Shown in pieces: positions 23,929 through 37,591 of a stretch of DNA of 64,000 nucleotides. A program made the translations under genes and the position numbers. The DNA comes from Providencia hangzhouensis (GTDB lineage Bacteria > Pseudomonadota > Gammaproteobacteria > Enterobacterales > Enterobacteriaceae): contig NZ_CP135052.1 of assembly GCF_029193595.2 (NCBI RefSeq), forward strand, positions 4,340,001 through 4,404,000, in the 5' to 3' direction. The first letter of the stretch is position 1, and each line of letters opens with the position of its first letter. The notes beneath the pieces are model-generated. The model ran no database searches and had not been told where the DNA came from. It saw only the letters and a program-made list of their open reading frames with translations.

Positions 23929-25329
23929 ATGAGTAATAATGCATTAAATTCAAAACACAGTGGAATGGATGATGTCTACGCATCATTAGAATTATCCAAA
24001 TCATTACCAAAAACCAAGTTTCCATTGAAAGAACAAGCACCACGTAATGTATTTAGTGCAGTACGCGATGAATTAATGCTAGATGGGAATTCACGCCAAA
24101 ACTTAGCAACATTTTGCCAGACATGGGTGGATGATGAAATTCGTGATTTGATGGATTTGTCTATCGACAAAAACATGATAGATAAAGACGAATATCCACA
24201 AACAGCAGAAATTGAAAACCGCTGCGTACATATGTTAGCGGACTTATGGAATTCACCGGATGCAGAAAATACCCTTGGTTGCTCAACCATCGGGTCCTCA
24301 GAGGCTGCAATGCTTGGTGGGCTAGCGCTAAAATGGCAATGGCGCAAAAAACAAGCCGCTAAAGGAAAACCGACCGATAAACCTAATTTAATTTGTGGCC
24401 CAGTTCAAATCTGTTGGCACAAATTTGCTCGTTATTTCGATGTTGAACTCCGAGAGATCCCTCTTGAAGGTGACCGCCTCATCATGACACCGGAAGAGGT
24501 GCTCAAACGTGTCGATGAAAATACTATTGGTGTCGTACCGACCCTTGGAGTGACATTTACCTGCCAATATGAGCCCGTAAAAGCTGTACACGATGCGCTC
24601 GATAAACTACAAAAAGAAACTGGACTGGATATTCCTATCCATGTGGATGGTGCTAGTGGCGGCTTCTTAGCTCCATTTTGTGCACCAGATTTAGAATGGG
24701 ATTTCCGCTTACCACGTGTAAAATCCATTAATGCATCAGGCCATAAATTTGGTTTGGCGCCATTAGGCGCTGGCTGGGTTATTTGGCGTGAAGCCAAAGA
24801 CCTTCCAGAAGAATTGATTTTTAATGTGAATTATTTAGGCGGTAATATGCCAACATTCGCACTGAATTTCTCTCGCCCTGGCGGTCAAATCATTGCTCAA
24901 TATTATAATTTCTTGAGACTGGGTCGCGAAGGCTATGCAAAAATCCACAACGCTTGCTATGCAACTGCACAATACCTCAGCCGTGAAATTGAAAAATTAG
25001 GGCCATTTGAAATGATTTTTGATGGTGATAGCCAAACTGGTATCCCTGCATTAGCATGGAAACTGAAAGAAGGCACCGCCACCAGCAAATATTCCCTCTA
25101 TGACATCGCAGACAAACTGCGTAGCCGTGGCTGGCAAGTTCCTGCTTACTCCATGCCAGCAAACCGTGAAGACCTTGTTATTCAACGTATTCTAGTGCGT
25201 CATGGGGTTAGTTTAGATTTAGCCGCATTACTCATTGATGACTTCAAACGCACCTTAGAGTATTTCGATAAGCACCCCGTCAATAAACCGCTAACAGAAG
25301 AAGAAGGCGGCGGCTTTAATCACAGTTAA
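23929..25329 (+). CDS. gadB: Glutamate decarboxylase (GadA/GadB type)
   Basis: This PLP enzyme converts glutamate to GABA and CO2, consuming a cytoplasmic proton; with GadC it forms the glutamate-dependent acid resistance system. The 466-residue protein has the length of E. coli GadB. It shows [30 protein letters not shown], the PLP lysine in [11 protein letters not shown] and a C-terminal tail ending FNHS. The tail histidine corresponds to the residue that closes the active site at neutral pH in E. coli. The N-terminal 50 residues differ most. It is followed after 112 bp by gadC. Confidence 0.95.
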   Translation: MSNNALNSKHSGMDDVYASLELSKSLPKTKFPLKEQAPRNVFSAVRDELMLDGNSRQNLATFCQTWVDDEIRDLMDLSIDKNMIDKDEYPQTAEIENRCVHMLADLWNSPDAENTLGCSTIGSSEAAMLGGLALKWQWRKKQAAKGKPTDKPNLICGPVQICWHKFARYFDVELREIPLEGDRLIMTPEEVLKRVDENTIGVVPTLGVTFTCQYEPVKAVHDALDKLQKETGLDIPIHVDGASGGFLAPFCAPDLEWDFRLPRVKSINASGHKFGLAPLGAGWVIWREAKDLPEELIFNVNYLGGNMPTFALNFSRPGGQIIAQYYNFLRLGREGYAKIHNACYATAQYLSREIEKLGPFEMIFDGDSQTGIPALAWKLKEGTATSKYSLYDIADKLRSRGWQVPAYSMPANREDLVIQRILVRHGVSLDLAALLIDDFKRTLEYFDKHPVNKPLTEEEGGGFNHS

Positions 25330-25441
25330 TTCTTTTATTCATGATTGTGTTGTTAACGAGCCAAAGAGCCTTAGGTTCTTTGGCTCCTACTGAGATCCGC
25401 CCTGAAAAGGCAGATTGTTTATCGATTTGAGGAGAACTCGT

Positions 25442-26992
25442 ATGGCAACAACGACAGCTCCAGCCGCAAAGCAACTGACACTACTTGGCTTTTTTGCCAT
25501 CACTGCATCAATGGTGATGGCCGTTTATGAATATCCAACATTTGCAACATCTGGCTTTAGCCTCGTATTTTTCCTGCTATTAGGAGGATTATTGTGGTTT
25601 ATTCCTGTCGCATTGTGTGCCGCAGAAATGGCAACCGTAGAAGGTTGGGAGGAAGGTGGTGTATTTGCATGGGTTTCTAATACATTAGGCGAACGTTGGG
25701 GATTTGCCGCTATTTCATTTGGTTATTTACAAATTGCGATTGGCTTCATTCCTATGCTGTATTTCGTATTAGGGGCACTGTCTTATATTTTGAATTGGCC
25801 AGAACTAAATACAGACCCAATCACTAAAACGATAGGGGCACTTGTTATTCTCTGGGTATTGGCTTTCACCCAATTTGGCGGAACTAAATATACTGCCACG
25901 ATTGCGAAAGTCGGTTTTTTCGCAGGCATCTTGCTTCCAGCGCTAATTTTGGTCTTTCTAGCGATCAGCTATTTAGCCAGCGGCTCTCCATTGGCCATTG
26001 AAATTAGTACTGAAACCTTTATTCCTGATTTCACCAAAATTGGCACACTCGTGGTATTTGTCGCCTTTATTTTGAGCTATATGGGTGTTGAAGCTTCAGC
26101 AACTCACGTTAATGAAATGAAAAACCCCGGTCGAGATTACCCCGCAGCGATGTTTTTACTCATGATAGCGGCAATTTGTTTAAGCTCAATTGGTGGGTTA
26201 TCGGTAGCAGCGGTGATCCCAAACAGTGAAATTAATTTATCTGCTGGTGTGGTACAAACATTCAATGTGCTTGTCACACACTTTAATTCATCCTTTGAAT
26301 GGGCAGTGAGAATTATTGCGGCACTATTATTGCTTGGCGTGCTGGCTGAGATTGCTTCTTGGATTGTGGGGCCATCCCGCGGGATGTATGTCGCGGCACA
26401 GAAAGGTATTCTGCCGCAAGGCTTTGCCAAGGTGAATAAAAATGGCGTACCGGTAACACTGGTGATTTCGCAGTTGTTGATCACAACAGTAGCGATTATC
26501 GTCCTCACCAATACTGGGGGCGGTGGTAATATGTCATTCCTTATTGCTCTAGCCTTAACGGTAGTTATCTATTTATGTAGCTATTTCATGCTATTTTTAG
26601 GTTATATGCAGTTAGTTTGCAAACAACCAGAGAAAAAACGTGTCTTCAATATACCGGGAGGTAAAGGCATTAAACTTCTCATTGCGTTAGTCGGCCTAAT
26701 TGTTTCTATCTTAGCCTTTGTGATTTCATTCTTCCCACCGAGTTCTTTACCGAATGGTGCGAGCAATACCACCTATGTGACGTTACTTGCGGTTAGCTTT
26801 GTGATTATTTTCTTACTGCCTTTTGTAATTTATGCTTTCCATAACAAACAAGGTAAGAAAACTAATGTCTCTATGGTGCATATCAAAACGCATAATGCGC
26901 CAGCTAACCATTTCTTTATTCACCCTCGAGCTCGTTCTGCGTATCACTTGATTCATCATGATAAACCAGACGATGGTTCATCCAACTCGTAA
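25442..26992 (+). CDS. gadC: Glutamate/GABA antiporter GadC
   Basis: GadC exchanges external glutamate for cytoplasmic GABA across the inner membrane. The 516-residue APC-family protein has 12 membrane segments, starts [18 protein letters not shown] and closely follows E. coli GadC. The C-terminal plug ([17 protein letters not shown]) that blocks transport at neutral pH is conserved and histidine-rich. ATG 25442 is preferred to the in-frame start at 25415 because GAGGAG lies 8 bp upstream. It is presumably co-transcribed with gadB. Confidence 0.95.
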   Translation: MATTTAPAAKQLTLLGFFAITASMVMAVYEYPTFATSGFSLVFFLLLGGLLWFIPVALCAAEMATVEGWEEGGVFAWVSNTLGERWGFAAISFGYLQIAIGFIPMLYFVLGALSYILNWPELNTDPITKTIGALVILWVLAFTQFGGTKYTATIAKVGFFAGILLPALILVFLAISYLASGSPLAIEISTETFIPDFTKIGTLVVFVAFILSYMGVEASATHVNEMKNPGRDYPAAMFLLMIAAICLSSIGGLSVAAVIPNSEINLSAGVVQTFNVLVTHFNSSFEWAVRIIAALLLLGVLAEIASWIVGPSRGMYVAAQKGILPQGFAKVNKNGVPVTLVISQLLITTVAIIVLTNTGGGGNMSFLIALALTVVIYLCSYFMLFLGYMQLVCKQPEKKRVFNIPGGKGIKLLIALVGLIVSILAFVISFFPPSSLPNGASNTTYVTLLAVSFVIIFLLPFVIYAFHNKQGKKTNVSMVHIKTHNAPANHFFIHPRARSAYHLIHHDKPDDGSSNS

Positions 26993-27007
26993 TAACCCGT
27001 AAAAATA

Positions 27008-27040
27008 ATGAGGGCTACCATTTGGTAGCCCTCATATTAT
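27008..27040 (+). terminator. Hairpin between convergent gadC and ppc
   Basis: A perfect 12-bp stem TGAGGGCTACCA / TGGTAGCCCTCA with a 2-nt spacer, then TATTATTC. It can serve both gadC and ppc transcripts. Confidence 0.75.
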
Positions 27041-27064
27041 TCAAGTACTTTAAAAATCAACAAA

Positions 27065-29704
27065 CTAACCCGTATTACGCATGCCTGCTGCCACACCAGC
27101 AATCGTCACCATCAAGGCTTGCTCGACACGTGGGTCGGGCTGCTCTTGTTGGCGGGAGCGGTGTAAAAGCTCTGCTTGTAAGACATTTAATGGGTCAGTA
27201 TAAACATTACGTAATGCGATGGATTCCGCTATCCAAGGTAAATCCGCCATTAGCGCTTCATCTTTTGAAACCGCCAACACGCTTTTAATATCTTCAGATA
27301 ACTGGTCACGCAGTTTTTGCCCTAATGGCCATAAGCGCTCTTCCACCAAGCGGTGGTCGTAATATTCCGCCAGCCATAAATCTGCTTTTGCATAAACCAT
27401 TTCTAACATCGCAATACGCGTATTAAAGAATGGCCACTGCTGCCACATTTCATCAAGAATGGCTTGTTTGCCTTCTTTCTCAATGACATGTTTTAGCGCC
27501 GCTCCTGCCCCTAACCATGCGGGTAACATTAAGCGGTTTTGCGTCCATGCAAAAATCCATGGGATCGCACGCAAAGTTTCCACACCACCAGTTGGGCGGC
27601 GTTTTGCAGGACGCGACCCAAGCGGTAATTTACCTAGCTCTAGCTCCGGTGTTGCGGCACGGAAATAAGGCACAAAATCCGGTTGTTCACGTACATAATC
27701 ACGGTACATCGCACAAGACACATCAGATAGCGAATCCATCACGGACTTCCACTCATCTTTTGGCTCTGGTGGCGGTAAAAGGTTCGCTTCTAATATAGCA
27801 CTGGCGTATAACGCAAGGCTGCTAATGGTAACTTGCGGCAAACCGAATTTAAAACGGATCATCTCGCCTTGCTCGGTTACCCGCAACCCTCCTTTTAAAC
27901 TACCCGGCGGTTGAGAAAGTAATGCAGAATGTGCAGGCGCACCACCGCGTCCAATTGTGCCGCCACGCCCATGGAATAATGTCAGTGTGACACCTTCTTT
28001 CTCACACAATTTAATCAGTGCATCTTGCGCGCGATACTGTGCCCATGAAGCCGCCATTACCCCTGCATCTTTAGCAGAATCAGAGTAACCAATCATCACC
28101 ATTTGGCGATCATCGATAAGGTTGCGATACCACTCAATGCTTAACAGCTTGGTCATCACACTTTCTGCGTTATTTAAATCTTCCAGTGTTTCGAATAGTG
28201 GCGCGACGGGTAAGCGGACTGACGCCCCATTCTCTTTTAGCAGTAATTTAACCGCCAACACATCTGATGGGACTTTCGCCATTGAAATAACATAAGCCGC
28301 AACAGAATCATTTTTGGCTTTCGCAATCACTCGACAAGTTTCAAACACTTCCTGTGTTTCTGCACTCGGCTGCCAATCTTGCGGGATAAGTGGGCGTAAA
28401 GATTGTAGTTCTTCCAGCAAGAACTGTTGTTTTTCCTCTTCTGACCACTGCGAGTAATCACCCAACCCTAAATACTGAGTGAGCTCTGCAATGGCTTCAG
28501 TGTGACGAGTACTTTCTTGGCGCACATCAATACGTACCAGTTGCAAACCAAAGCTACGAATACGGCGCAGAGTATCCAACAACTGACCATTGGCAATAAT
28601 TTTCATATTGCAGGCAATTAATGATTGGTAGCATGCGTATAGCGGGTCCCATAATTGGGCGTTATCCACCAATAAGTCTGCCGGTGGTAAAACTTGCTCG
28701 CCTTTTACACGGCGCTCTAAGTACTCTAGCGTCGAAAATAGTTGGCTACGTAAATTTTTCGCGATTTGGCGATAAGGCTCGTCAACGTCATCCCCCCCAG
28801 CTAGCGCACGCAGCTCTGGGGTCGCTTCCGTCATCGAAAGTTCTGAAACCAATACTTGAATATCTTTGAGGAATAAGTCTGCCGCTTTCCAGCGACTCAG
28901 CAATAGAACTTGGCGAGTCACATCCGCAGTTACGTTCGGGTTACCATCACGGTCTCCACCCATCCATGAGGTAAAACGAATAGGATTGGCTTCAACCGGT
29001 AATACTGCCCCAATAGAGTCCTCAAGTTGTTCGTTAAATTCACGTAAGAAAGCAGGAACCCCTTCCCACAATGAATTTTCCACAACAGCAAAACCCCATT
29101 TAGCTTCATCAATGGGTGTTGGGCGAATTTTACGAATTTCATCGGTATGCCATGATTGAGCCACCAATTGACGCAAGCGGCGCATGATATTATTGCGTTC
29201 ATAATCCGCAATGTCATCATGGTCGAGTTGTGACAAACAGTTGTTTACCTCAACTAATTTATGGATCAACGTACGGCGAGCAATTTCCGTTGGGTGAGCC
29301 GTTAAAACCAGCTCAATTGAAAGCTGTTCAACTGCTTTTTGGATATCACCATCAGTGAAGTTTTTGCCTTTTAATCGGCTAAACAGATTTTTCAATGCTA
29401 CTGGGTTACTTGCCGCTTCGCCGTGAGGCGAAATACTGTGGTATTGCTCAGCGACGTTTGTCAGGTTTAAGAATTGGTTAAATGCCCTTGCAACGGGTAG
29501 CAATTCATCATTAGAAAGATTTTGTAATGTCATCAGCAGTTTTTGCCTCTGAACTTCATTACCTGCACGAGAAGATTTGGAAAGCTTACGAATGGACTCA
29601 ACTTTGTCGAGTATGTCCTCACCTAAGGCTTCCTTGATGGTATCGCCGAGTAGCTTACCCAGCATACTGACATTACTGCGCATTGCGGAATATTGCTGAT
29701 TCAT
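27065..29704 (-). CDS. ppc: Phosphoenolpyruvate carboxylase Ppc
   Basis: Ppc adds bicarbonate to phosphoenolpyruvate to refill oxaloacetate. The 879-residue protein (E. coli 883) has the catalytic histidine in [23 protein letters not shown], the [14 protein letters not shown] loop, [10 protein letters not shown] and the conserved C-terminal RNTG that lies in the aspartate inhibitor site. It is convergent with gadC. Confidence 0.98.
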   Translation of the reverse strand: MNQQYSAMRSNVSMLGKLLGDTIKEALGEDILDKVESIRKLSKSSRAGNEVQRQKLLMTLQNLSNDELLPVARAFNQFLNLTNVAEQYHSISPHGEAASNPVALKNLFSRLKGKNFTDGDIQKAVEQLSIELVLTAHPTEIARRTLIHKLVEVNNCLSQLDHDDIADYERNNIMRRLRQLVAQSWHTDEIRKIRPTPIDEAKWGFAVVENSLWEGVPAFLREFNEQLEDSIGAVLPVEANPIRFTSWMGGDRDGNPNVTADVTRQVLLLSRWKAADLFLKDIQVLVSELSMTEATPELRALAGGDDVDEPYRQIAKNLRSQLFSTLEYLERRVKGEQVLPPADLLVDNAQLWDPLYACYQSLIACNMKIIANGQLLDTLRRIRSFGLQLVRIDVRQESTRHTEAIAELTQYLGLGDYSQWSEEEKQQFLLEELQSLRPLIPQDWQPSAETQEVFETCRVIAKAKNDSVAAYVISMAKVPSDVLAVKLLLKENGASVRLPVAPLFETLEDLNNAESVMTKLLSIEWYRNLIDDRQMVMIGYSDSAKDAGVMAASWAQYRAQDALIKLCEKEGVTLTLFHGRGGTIGRGGAPAHSALLSQPPGSLKGGLRVTEQGEMIRFKFGLPQVTISSLALYASAILEANLLPPPEPKDEWKSVMDSLSDVSCAMYRDYVREQPDFVPYFRAATPELELGKLPLGSRPAKRRPTGGVETLRAIPWIFAWTQNRLMLPAWLGAGAALKHVIEKEGKQAILDEMWQQWPFFNTRIAMLEMVYAKADLWLAEYYDHRLVEERLWPLGQKLRDQLSEDIKSVLAVSKDEALMADLPWIAESIALRNVYTDPLNVLQAELLHRSRQQEQPDPRVEQALMVTIAGVAAGMRNTG

Positions 29705-30107
29705 GAGACTCCTGACCTTGTGCTTCTGGCAGAATGCATTCCCGCACGGTTCACGGTTAACAGACTGCTACCTGTTTCCTGTAACAAAATTTCAGTCGGC
29801 TGCGTTAGAGTTGTCGTTTTGTGATGCAGGCCGCTAAATTTACCCTTCAGTGTATATTCATATCAGAAAAAAATGACTTTGGGGGATTTTTCTGAAATTT
29901 AATTACAGCCTTATTTTTATTAATTTTTCTTATTTAAGTATTGTTTCAGCGCAATATATCGTCGATTCAGCACTTTTAAGACATGAATAATGTTTAAGAA
30001 TTAAATCATCAGAATAAAAAACAGAAAATGAAGGGATAAATTAAAAATCTTCATGATGCATTAGTGCCCTCAATACCGAAGAGAACACCAATGCACTGAA
30101 TAAATGA
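29705..30107. other. Intergenic region between metL and ppc
   Basis: About 400 bp. It holds the ppc promoter region and, near 30057-30097, an imperfect hairpin (TGCATTAGTG / CACCAATGCA) that may end the metB-metL transcript. No ORF or recognised RNA is visible. Confidence 0.5.
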
Positions 30108-32549
30108 TTATAAAAGTTGAGAGAGTCGGTTCAGATCCGATTGAATAGCACCCGCAGTCACATCGCGCCCCGCTCCAGGCCCACGGATCACTAATGGGTT
30201 ATCTCGATACCAACGGCTTTCAATAGCAAACACATTGTCACCCGGTAATAATGAGGCCAGTGGATGTTCCGGCTTCACCGCTTCCACCCCCACTTTTGCT
30301 TTGCCTTTTACCGCATCAAACCGTGCGACATAACGTAGCACTAACCCAAGTTCTTGCGCTGCTTCTAAGCGCTGCTGCATTTGCTCGTTAATAACCGCAC
30401 TGTTTTCAAAAAACGCGTCCAAAGAACCTGCCTGTGCTTGTTTTGGCACTAAAGACTCAACTCTCACATCATCCGGCTCGATGTCATAACCCGCTTCACG
30501 GGCTAAAATAATTAATTTGCGCATAACATCTTGCCCCGACAGGTCAATACGTGGGTCTGGTTCAGTTAACCCTTGCTGCCAAGCTTGCTCTACTAGCTCA
30601 CTAAATGGGATGGAGCCGTCAAACTGTAAAAATAGCCATGATAGCGTTCCAGAAAAAATACCACTGATAGTCAGGATAGAGTCACCGCTTTCTTTTAAAT
30701 CACGTACTGTATAGTTAATCGGTAACCCTGCCCCTACCGTCGCGTTATATAACCAGTGACGACCTGTTTTTGCGAACGCATCGCGAATTTGACGATATTG
30801 TGCCGTTTGCGCCGCCCCCGCAATTTTATTTGCACTAATCACATGAAAACCATAACTGGCAAAATCTACATAGTCATCTGCCAACGTTTCACTGGCTGTG
30901 ACGTCTAACACCACTAAATCATCATAAGGGTGGGAACGCATCCATAAAAATAGGTTATCGTCCTCATGCTCTACGGCTTCATCATCAAAGAAAGCTAGTG
31001 CACGACTTGGGTCAATCCCTTGGTAATTCAGTAAGCTACGGCGGCTGTCTACTACGCCAGCTAGGACGAAATCAAAGTCACTACGTGCAGAAATTTTGTG
31101 TTGCTCCGCGGCAAAAAGTTCTAACCAACGCGCGCCAATATTCCCTTTACCAAATAACACTAAACCAATGCGTTTTTCTGCGCGGAATAAGCTTTGGTGC
31201 ATCCCTTTAATTAGATGTTCCGTTTGGTTAGAACGCAAAACAGCAACTAAACTGATATCGTCCTCTGAATGCCAAATAAATTCAACAGGTTGCCCTTTTA
31301 ATTCCTCATAAAAGCGGTGGCTATGTAACGGTTTTTTACACACCCCCGCACCGACTAATGCAACCAGAGAAAAACCTTCGCGTAATGATAATGATCCCGG
31401 TAAACCGGCTTCTTCAAGGGTATTTAAGGCACTTTCGACAATCTCGGAGGTATAGCACAATTGCAGTAAAGAACGGTCATGATGAATACCGCGAGCCAAA
31501 GGGCGCAATTGAGCACGTTTAAGTAATAAATCCACATCTTTGCAGATTTGTTTAAAATCACGCCCCGCGGCGATACGCAATTCAATCAGACACACATCAT
31601 CATGACTAGTCACGATTTTCGCACCAGCCCCTGATGCAAGCACCCGTTCAATTTTTGTTGAACCCTGTTCAGGTTGATAGCTACACCTTAATTGCAAATC
31701 AATGTTGCTCACAGAAACAGGCTGTAAAGTCCGTGTATGTAAAACGGGAGCCGCTAAACGCGCTAATTCACTCGCTTCATCAAGACGTAACAAAGGCAGT
31801 AAACACGCATCTTTCACTTTGCGAGGATCCGCGCTATATACCCCAGCAACATCACTCCAAATCGTCACTTTAGCGGCATCCGCCAATGCACCAACTTGTG
31901 TTGCAGAATAATCACTGCCATTACGCCCGAGTAATACGGTTTCACCTTGCTGATTACGTGAAATAAACCCTGTTACCACAATACGACGGTTAGGTAATTG
32001 CGTTAGCTGTTGCTGTAACAAATACCGTGACTGTATTTCATCAACTTGTGGCTGTGCCGCACGTTCCGCACGCAGAAATAAACGTGCATCGAGCCATGCA
32101 CTTGCCATATCAGCTTGGGCAAGCACTTCTGCCATCAAGCGAGCTGACCAGATTTCACCGTGCCCGACCACTTCTGCATAAATCGCATCATTTATGGGTT
32201 GATCCAGCAATGCGCTTAAACGCTCTAAATCGTGAATAAATAACTGGCTTAGCTCTGCAGCCTTTTGTTCAGGTAAAAGAGATTCAATTAAATCAAGTTG
32301 ATAGCGGCGTAATGATTGCTGAGCTTGATGAGCCGAAATACGATCGCTTTGGCTTAATTTTAACCAGTTAATCAACTGATTTGTTGTACTACCCGCGGCA
32401 GAAACCACCATTAAATCACCGGGTTGGCTATAGTTGGCCATAATTGTTGCAACGCGTTGATAGCACTTCGCATCGGCTAAACTACTGCCCCCAAACTTAT
32501 GTAACTGGCGGTGGCAAGGAGCCACCTCAACCGCTGTTAGTACACTCAT
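30108..32549 (-). CDS. metL: Bifunctional aspartokinase II / homoserine dehydrogenase II MetL
   Basis: MetL carries out the first and third steps from aspartate to homoserine for methionine synthesis. The 813-residue fusion has the kinase domain first (LHKFGGSSLADAKCY, GRNGSDYSATQVGALAD, SDVAGVYSADPRKV). A central regulatory region follows, then the NAD-binding dehydrogenase (VLFGKGNIGARWLELF, NATVGAGLPINYTVRDL). ATG 32549 is chosen over the TTG one codon earlier because GGAG lies 7 bp upstream. It starts 12 bp after metB, so metBL is an operon under MetJ. Confidence 0.97.
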   Translation of the reverse strand: MSVLTAVEVAPCHRQLHKFGGSSLADAKCYQRVATIMANYSQPGDLMVVSAAGSTTNQLINWLKLSQSDRISAHQAQQSLRRYQLDLIESLLPEQKAAELSQLFIHDLERLSALLDQPINDAIYAEVVGHGEIWSARLMAEVLAQADMASAWLDARLFLRAERAAQPQVDEIQSRYLLQQQLTQLPNRRIVVTGFISRNQQGETVLLGRNGSDYSATQVGALADAAKVTIWSDVAGVYSADPRKVKDACLLPLLRLDEASELARLAAPVLHTRTLQPVSVSNIDLQLRCSYQPEQGSTKIERVLASGAGAKIVTSHDDVCLIELRIAAGRDFKQICKDVDLLLKRAQLRPLARGIHHDRSLLQLCYTSEIVESALNTLEEAGLPGSLSLREGFSLVALVGAGVCKKPLHSHRFYEELKGQPVEFIWHSEDDISLVAVLRSNQTEHLIKGMHQSLFRAEKRIGLVLFGKGNIGARWLELFAAEQHKISARSDFDFVLAGVVDSRRSLLNYQGIDPSRALAFFDDEAVEHEDDNLFLWMRSHPYDDLVVLDVTASETLADDYVDFASYGFHVISANKIAGAAQTAQYRQIRDAFAKTGRHWLYNATVGAGLPINYTVRDLKESGDSILTISGIFSGTLSWLFLQFDGSIPFSELVEQAWQQGLTEPDPRIDLSGQDVMRKLIILAREAGYDIEPDDVRVESLVPKQAQAGSLDAFFENSAVINEQMQQRLEAAQELGLVLRYVARFDAVKGKAKVGVEAVKPEHPLASLLPGDNVFAIESRWYRDNPLVIRGPGAGRDVTAGAIQSDLNRLSQLL

Positions 32550-32561
32550 CAAAAAACTCCG

Positions 32562-33722
32562 CTAACGTTGTGCCGCAACCTGAAATGCGTGATCTAAGTC
32601 TGTAATTAAGTCCTGAGGATCTTCAATCCCCACTGAAATTCTTAGCAAGCTATCTGTGATCCCCGCTTGCGCACGGGCTTCTGCTGACATACCTGCATGT
32701 GTCATTGTGGCCGTATGGGAAATCAATGTTTCCACACCACCTAATGACTCCGCTAGTGTAAACAGGCTGAGTGAACGAAGAAAATGGCGAAGTTGTGGCT
32801 CATCACCTGCAAATTCAAAACTCAGCATCGCGCCAAAGCCTTTTTGCTGTTTCACTGCTATTTCGTGCCCGGGGTGATCTTCTAATGCAGGATAATACAA
32901 TTTTTTTACTAAAGGCTGTGATTTAAGATATTTTACGATCTCTTGTGCATTTTGCTGTTGCTGTAATACACGTGGAGATAATGTCCGAATACCTCTCAAT
33001 AGTAGGTAGCTATCAAAAGCGCCCCCAGTAACACCAATATTATTCGCCCACCAAGCAAGCTCTGTTACCCATTTTTCTTCTTTTGCAATCACCACCCCTG
33101 CAACAATATCAGAATGGCCATTCAAGTATTTAGTGCATGAATGCACCGCAAAATCTGCACCTAGCGAAAGAGGCTGCTGCAAAATTGGGCTTAAAAAAGT
33201 ATTATCCACAACAACTAATGCACCTACATCATGAGCTAACTGTGCAATATGCTGTATATCAAAAATTCTTAATAGTGGGTTGCTGGGTGTTTCGATTAAC
33301 ACTAATTTGGGCTTTTTCGCTAATGCAGTCTGCAATGCAGATTCATCACTTTGGTCGACAAATTGCACCTGATAAGCCCCACGCTGACTTTGGCTATTAA
33401 ATAACCGGTAGCTTCCGCCGTAACAGTCATGTGGCGCAACGAGTAAATCCCCCGGTTGCAAAAAAACTGTACATAACAGGTGAAGCGCAGACATCCCACT
33501 GTTAGTCATTACCGAACCACTACCACCCTCAAGTTGTGCCAATGTTTTTTGCACAATATCACGCCCTGGATTTCCACGACGTGAATAATCATGAGCTCTC
33601 GGTTCATTAAAGTCAGTAAAATTATAGGTACTGGATAAATAAATGGGAGGCACGACGCAACCAAATTGTTGGTCTTCATTTAATCCATTATGAATTGCGA
33701 TGGTTGACGGCTTGTAAGTCAT
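32562..33722 (-). CDS. metB: Cystathionine gamma-synthase MetB
   Basis: MetB is a PLP enzyme that joins O-succinylhomoserine and cysteine to form cystathionine. The 386-residue protein equals the E. coli length. It has the PLP lysine in HSCTKYLNGHSDIVAG, YSRRGNPGRD, and the GGVETLISHTATMTHAGM signature. Strong ribosome site AGGAG at 8 bp. The gene is divergent from metJ with MET boxes in between. Confidence 0.97.
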   Translation of the reverse strand: MTYKPSTIAIHNGLNEDQQFGCVVPPIYLSSTYNFTDFNEPRAHDYSRRGNPGRDIVQKTLAQLEGGSGSVMTNSGMSALHLLCTVFLQPGDLLVAPHDCYGGSYRLFNSQSQRGAYQVQFVDQSDESALQTALAKKPKLVLIETPSNPLLRIFDIQHIAQLAHDVGALVVVDNTFLSPILQQPLSLGADFAVHSCTKYLNGHSDIVAGVVIAKEEKWVTELAWWANNIGVTGGAFDSYLLLRGIRTLSPRVLQQQQNAQEIVKYLKSQPLVKKLYYPALEDHPGHEIAVKQQKGFGAMLSFEFAGDEPQLRHFLRSLSLFTLAESLGGVETLISHTATMTHAGMSAEARAQAGITDSLLRISVGIEDPQDLITDLDHAFQVAAQR

Positions 33723-33764
33723 AAACGCTTCTCCTGAACAGTGATAGGCTAAATCATACCCATC

Positions 33765-33804
33765 GGATGTTTAGACGTCAACATATCTAGACGTCTAAAC
33801 CTCT
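33765..33804. promoter_or_regulatory. MET boxes in the metB-metJ divergent region
   Basis: Contiguous 8-mers at 33765-33804: CGGATGTT, AGACGTCA, ACATATCT, AGACGTCT and AAACCTCT. The second and fourth match the MetJ consensus AGACGTCT at 7 and 8 of 8 positions. The rest of the 315-bp divergent region is AT-rich with no gene. The array predicts repression of metBL and autoregulation of metJ. Confidence 0.85.
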
Positions 33805-34037
33805 TTACGTTTATATCTAGTAATGGAATAATCAGCCCTAATAATTATGTGTAAATTGATAGTCAATCGCATAAGTGAACTTAACTCGTTAATTTTATAT
33901 AATATCTTGTGATAAAATAAGTTAAGTCACGTCTAACATATATGCAGACGTTCTCGATTTAGGGCTTAGATTAAGTTTCTATTAAAAAGAATATGCATAT
34001 TATTTTTTATTATTATTGAAAATATCCAAGGTAACCC

Positions 34038-34355
34038 ATGGCTGAATGGAATGGTGAGTATGTCAGTCCGTATGCTGAACATGGCAAAAAGAGTGAGCAA
34101 GTAAAAAAAATTACAGTATCTATCCCTTTGAAGGTACTAAAAATTTTAACTGACGAACGTACTCGTCGTCAGATTAATAACTTGCGACACGCGACAAATA
34201 GTGAGCTCCTGTGTGAAGCTTTTTTACATGCATTCACAGGCCAACCACTGCCAAATGATGAAGATTTACGTAAAGAGCGTAATGACGAGATCCCTGAAGC
34301 CGCAAAAGAAATTATGCGCGAATTAGGTATCGACCCTGAAACGTGGGAATACTAG
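34038..34355 (+). CDS. metJ: Methionine repressor MetJ
   Basis: MetJ is a ribbon-helix-helix repressor that binds MET boxes with S-adenosylmethionine. The 105-residue protein has the length and sequence of E. coli MetJ. It includes the DNA-binding beta strand [23 protein letters not shown] and the [26 protein letters not shown] helices. AAGG precedes the ATG. Its likely targets in this window are the boxes at 22257 and 33765. Confidence 0.97.
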   Translation: MAEWNGEYVSPYAEHGKKSEQVKKITVSIPLKVLKILTDERTRRQINNLRHATNSELLCEAFLHAFTGQPLPNDEDLRKERNDEIPEAAKEIMRELGIDPETWEY

Positions 34356-34391
34356 CCCCAATTAGTCACCATTACGTATCTCAAAACTTTA

Positions 34392-34430
34392 ACTACGTCG
34401 CACGCCTTGCGACGTAGTGCCTTTCCTTAT
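34392..34430 (+). terminator. Terminator of metJ
   Basis: Eleven-bp stem ACTACGTCGCA / TGCGACGTAGT with a 5-nt loop, followed by GCCTTTCCTTATGTTTT. Confidence 0.75.
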
Positions 34431-34569
34431 GTTTTATTCAAGATAGCTATAACGATGATGGCGACGCGCTCAAGTCTAAAGTGAAAGTACGAATAATGAT
34501 ATTATGTTCGCCGTGCTTTACCGCTTCTAATTTCTTCATTTAGACATAAAAACACTTATTTTAGGCATT

Positions 34570-34600
34570 AAAAAAGGGAAACTCAGTTTCCCTTTTTTTT
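34570..34600. terminator. Bidirectional terminator downstream of rpmE
   Basis: Stem AAAAAAGGGAAACT/AGTTTCCCTTTTTT with T runs on both strands. It ends rpmE on the minus strand and can stop read-through from metJ. Confidence 0.85.
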
Positions 34601-34617
34601 CGCATTCACAAGTTCGA

Positions 34618-34833
34618 TTATTTTTTAGAACCTGGGATGCTGAAACGTTGGTTGAAGCGATCAACACGACCACCAGTCGCAACATCACGCTGTTTACCAG
34701 TATAGAACGGGTGGCAGTTACCACAAACGTCCAGGTTCAGCGAGTGACCAGCAGTTGAATTAATTTTCATTACATTACCGCAAGAACAAGTTGCAGTAAC
34801 TTCTTCGTATTTAGGGTGAATACCTTTTTTCAT
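34618..34833 (-). CDS. rpmE: 50S ribosomal protein L31
   Basis: The zinc-binding form of L31, a bridge protein between ribosomal subunits. The 71-residue protein starts [12 protein letters not shown] (GAGG 7 bp upstream of ATG 34833). It has the zinc cysteines in CSCGNV and [11 protein letters not shown]. The CxxC type is replaced by a zinc-free paralogue when zinc is scarce. A longer open frame upstream is not part of the protein. Confidence 0.97.
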   Translation of the reverse strand: MKKGIHPKYEEVTATCSCGNVMKINSTAGHSLNLDVCGNCHPFYTGKQRDVATGGRVDRFNQRFSIPGSKK

Positions 34834-35030
34834 GGGAGAACCTCTATTAAGGCCGTGTCGCCATTCCAGCCCTAACGCCGGACACCACACGTCGTGTTGA
34901 TTGAATTTAATATATTGGTAAAAATAGATACCAAAGGCGGCGGATCATACAGAAATTCTGTTTATCACGCAATGAAAACCGAGTAAATTTTGTGGTACTC
35001 TAGTCAACAATCGCTCGCATTATCGCATAA

Positions 35031-37250
<2,220 letters not shown>

Positions 37251-37591
37251 CTCATTATCAATGCTAAAGGATTCATTTTATCTAACCATTTAACTTTATA
37301 GGCCATACCAGTATTGTCTTTGCAGCATGTTGATAAATTTGAATTATTTGCCATATAATTCTAAACGACCAAATTGAGTATTTTTCATACATATTGAGTT
37401 TCATTTATCTTTTTGCCCTTAGAATTATTTTCAAAATTTGCGAAGTAGCTCTAAAAAATGACGCAAGTCACATTTTTTATGCAAACTAGGTAACAGATAT
37501 TCTTGAGAAACCAATTAGAATAACCACTAATAATGACGTACTTGCGCCATTCAAAAAAAGCAAACGATTAAATCAATCTAAGGAAGGCGTT
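37251..37591 (+). promoter_or_regulatory. cytR upstream region
   Basis: About 340 bp with no ORF. It contains a T/A-flanked imperfect palindrome AAAAAATGACGCAAGTCACA at about 37455-37474 that resembles a CRP site but with 4 instead of 6 bp between half-sites. I do not call it with confidence. Confidence 0.4.

Noticed and set aside
37453..37476. CRP-like palindrome before cytR
   Set aside because: Half-sites TGACG and TCACA are separated by 4 bp rather than 6, so it is not a standard CRP site.
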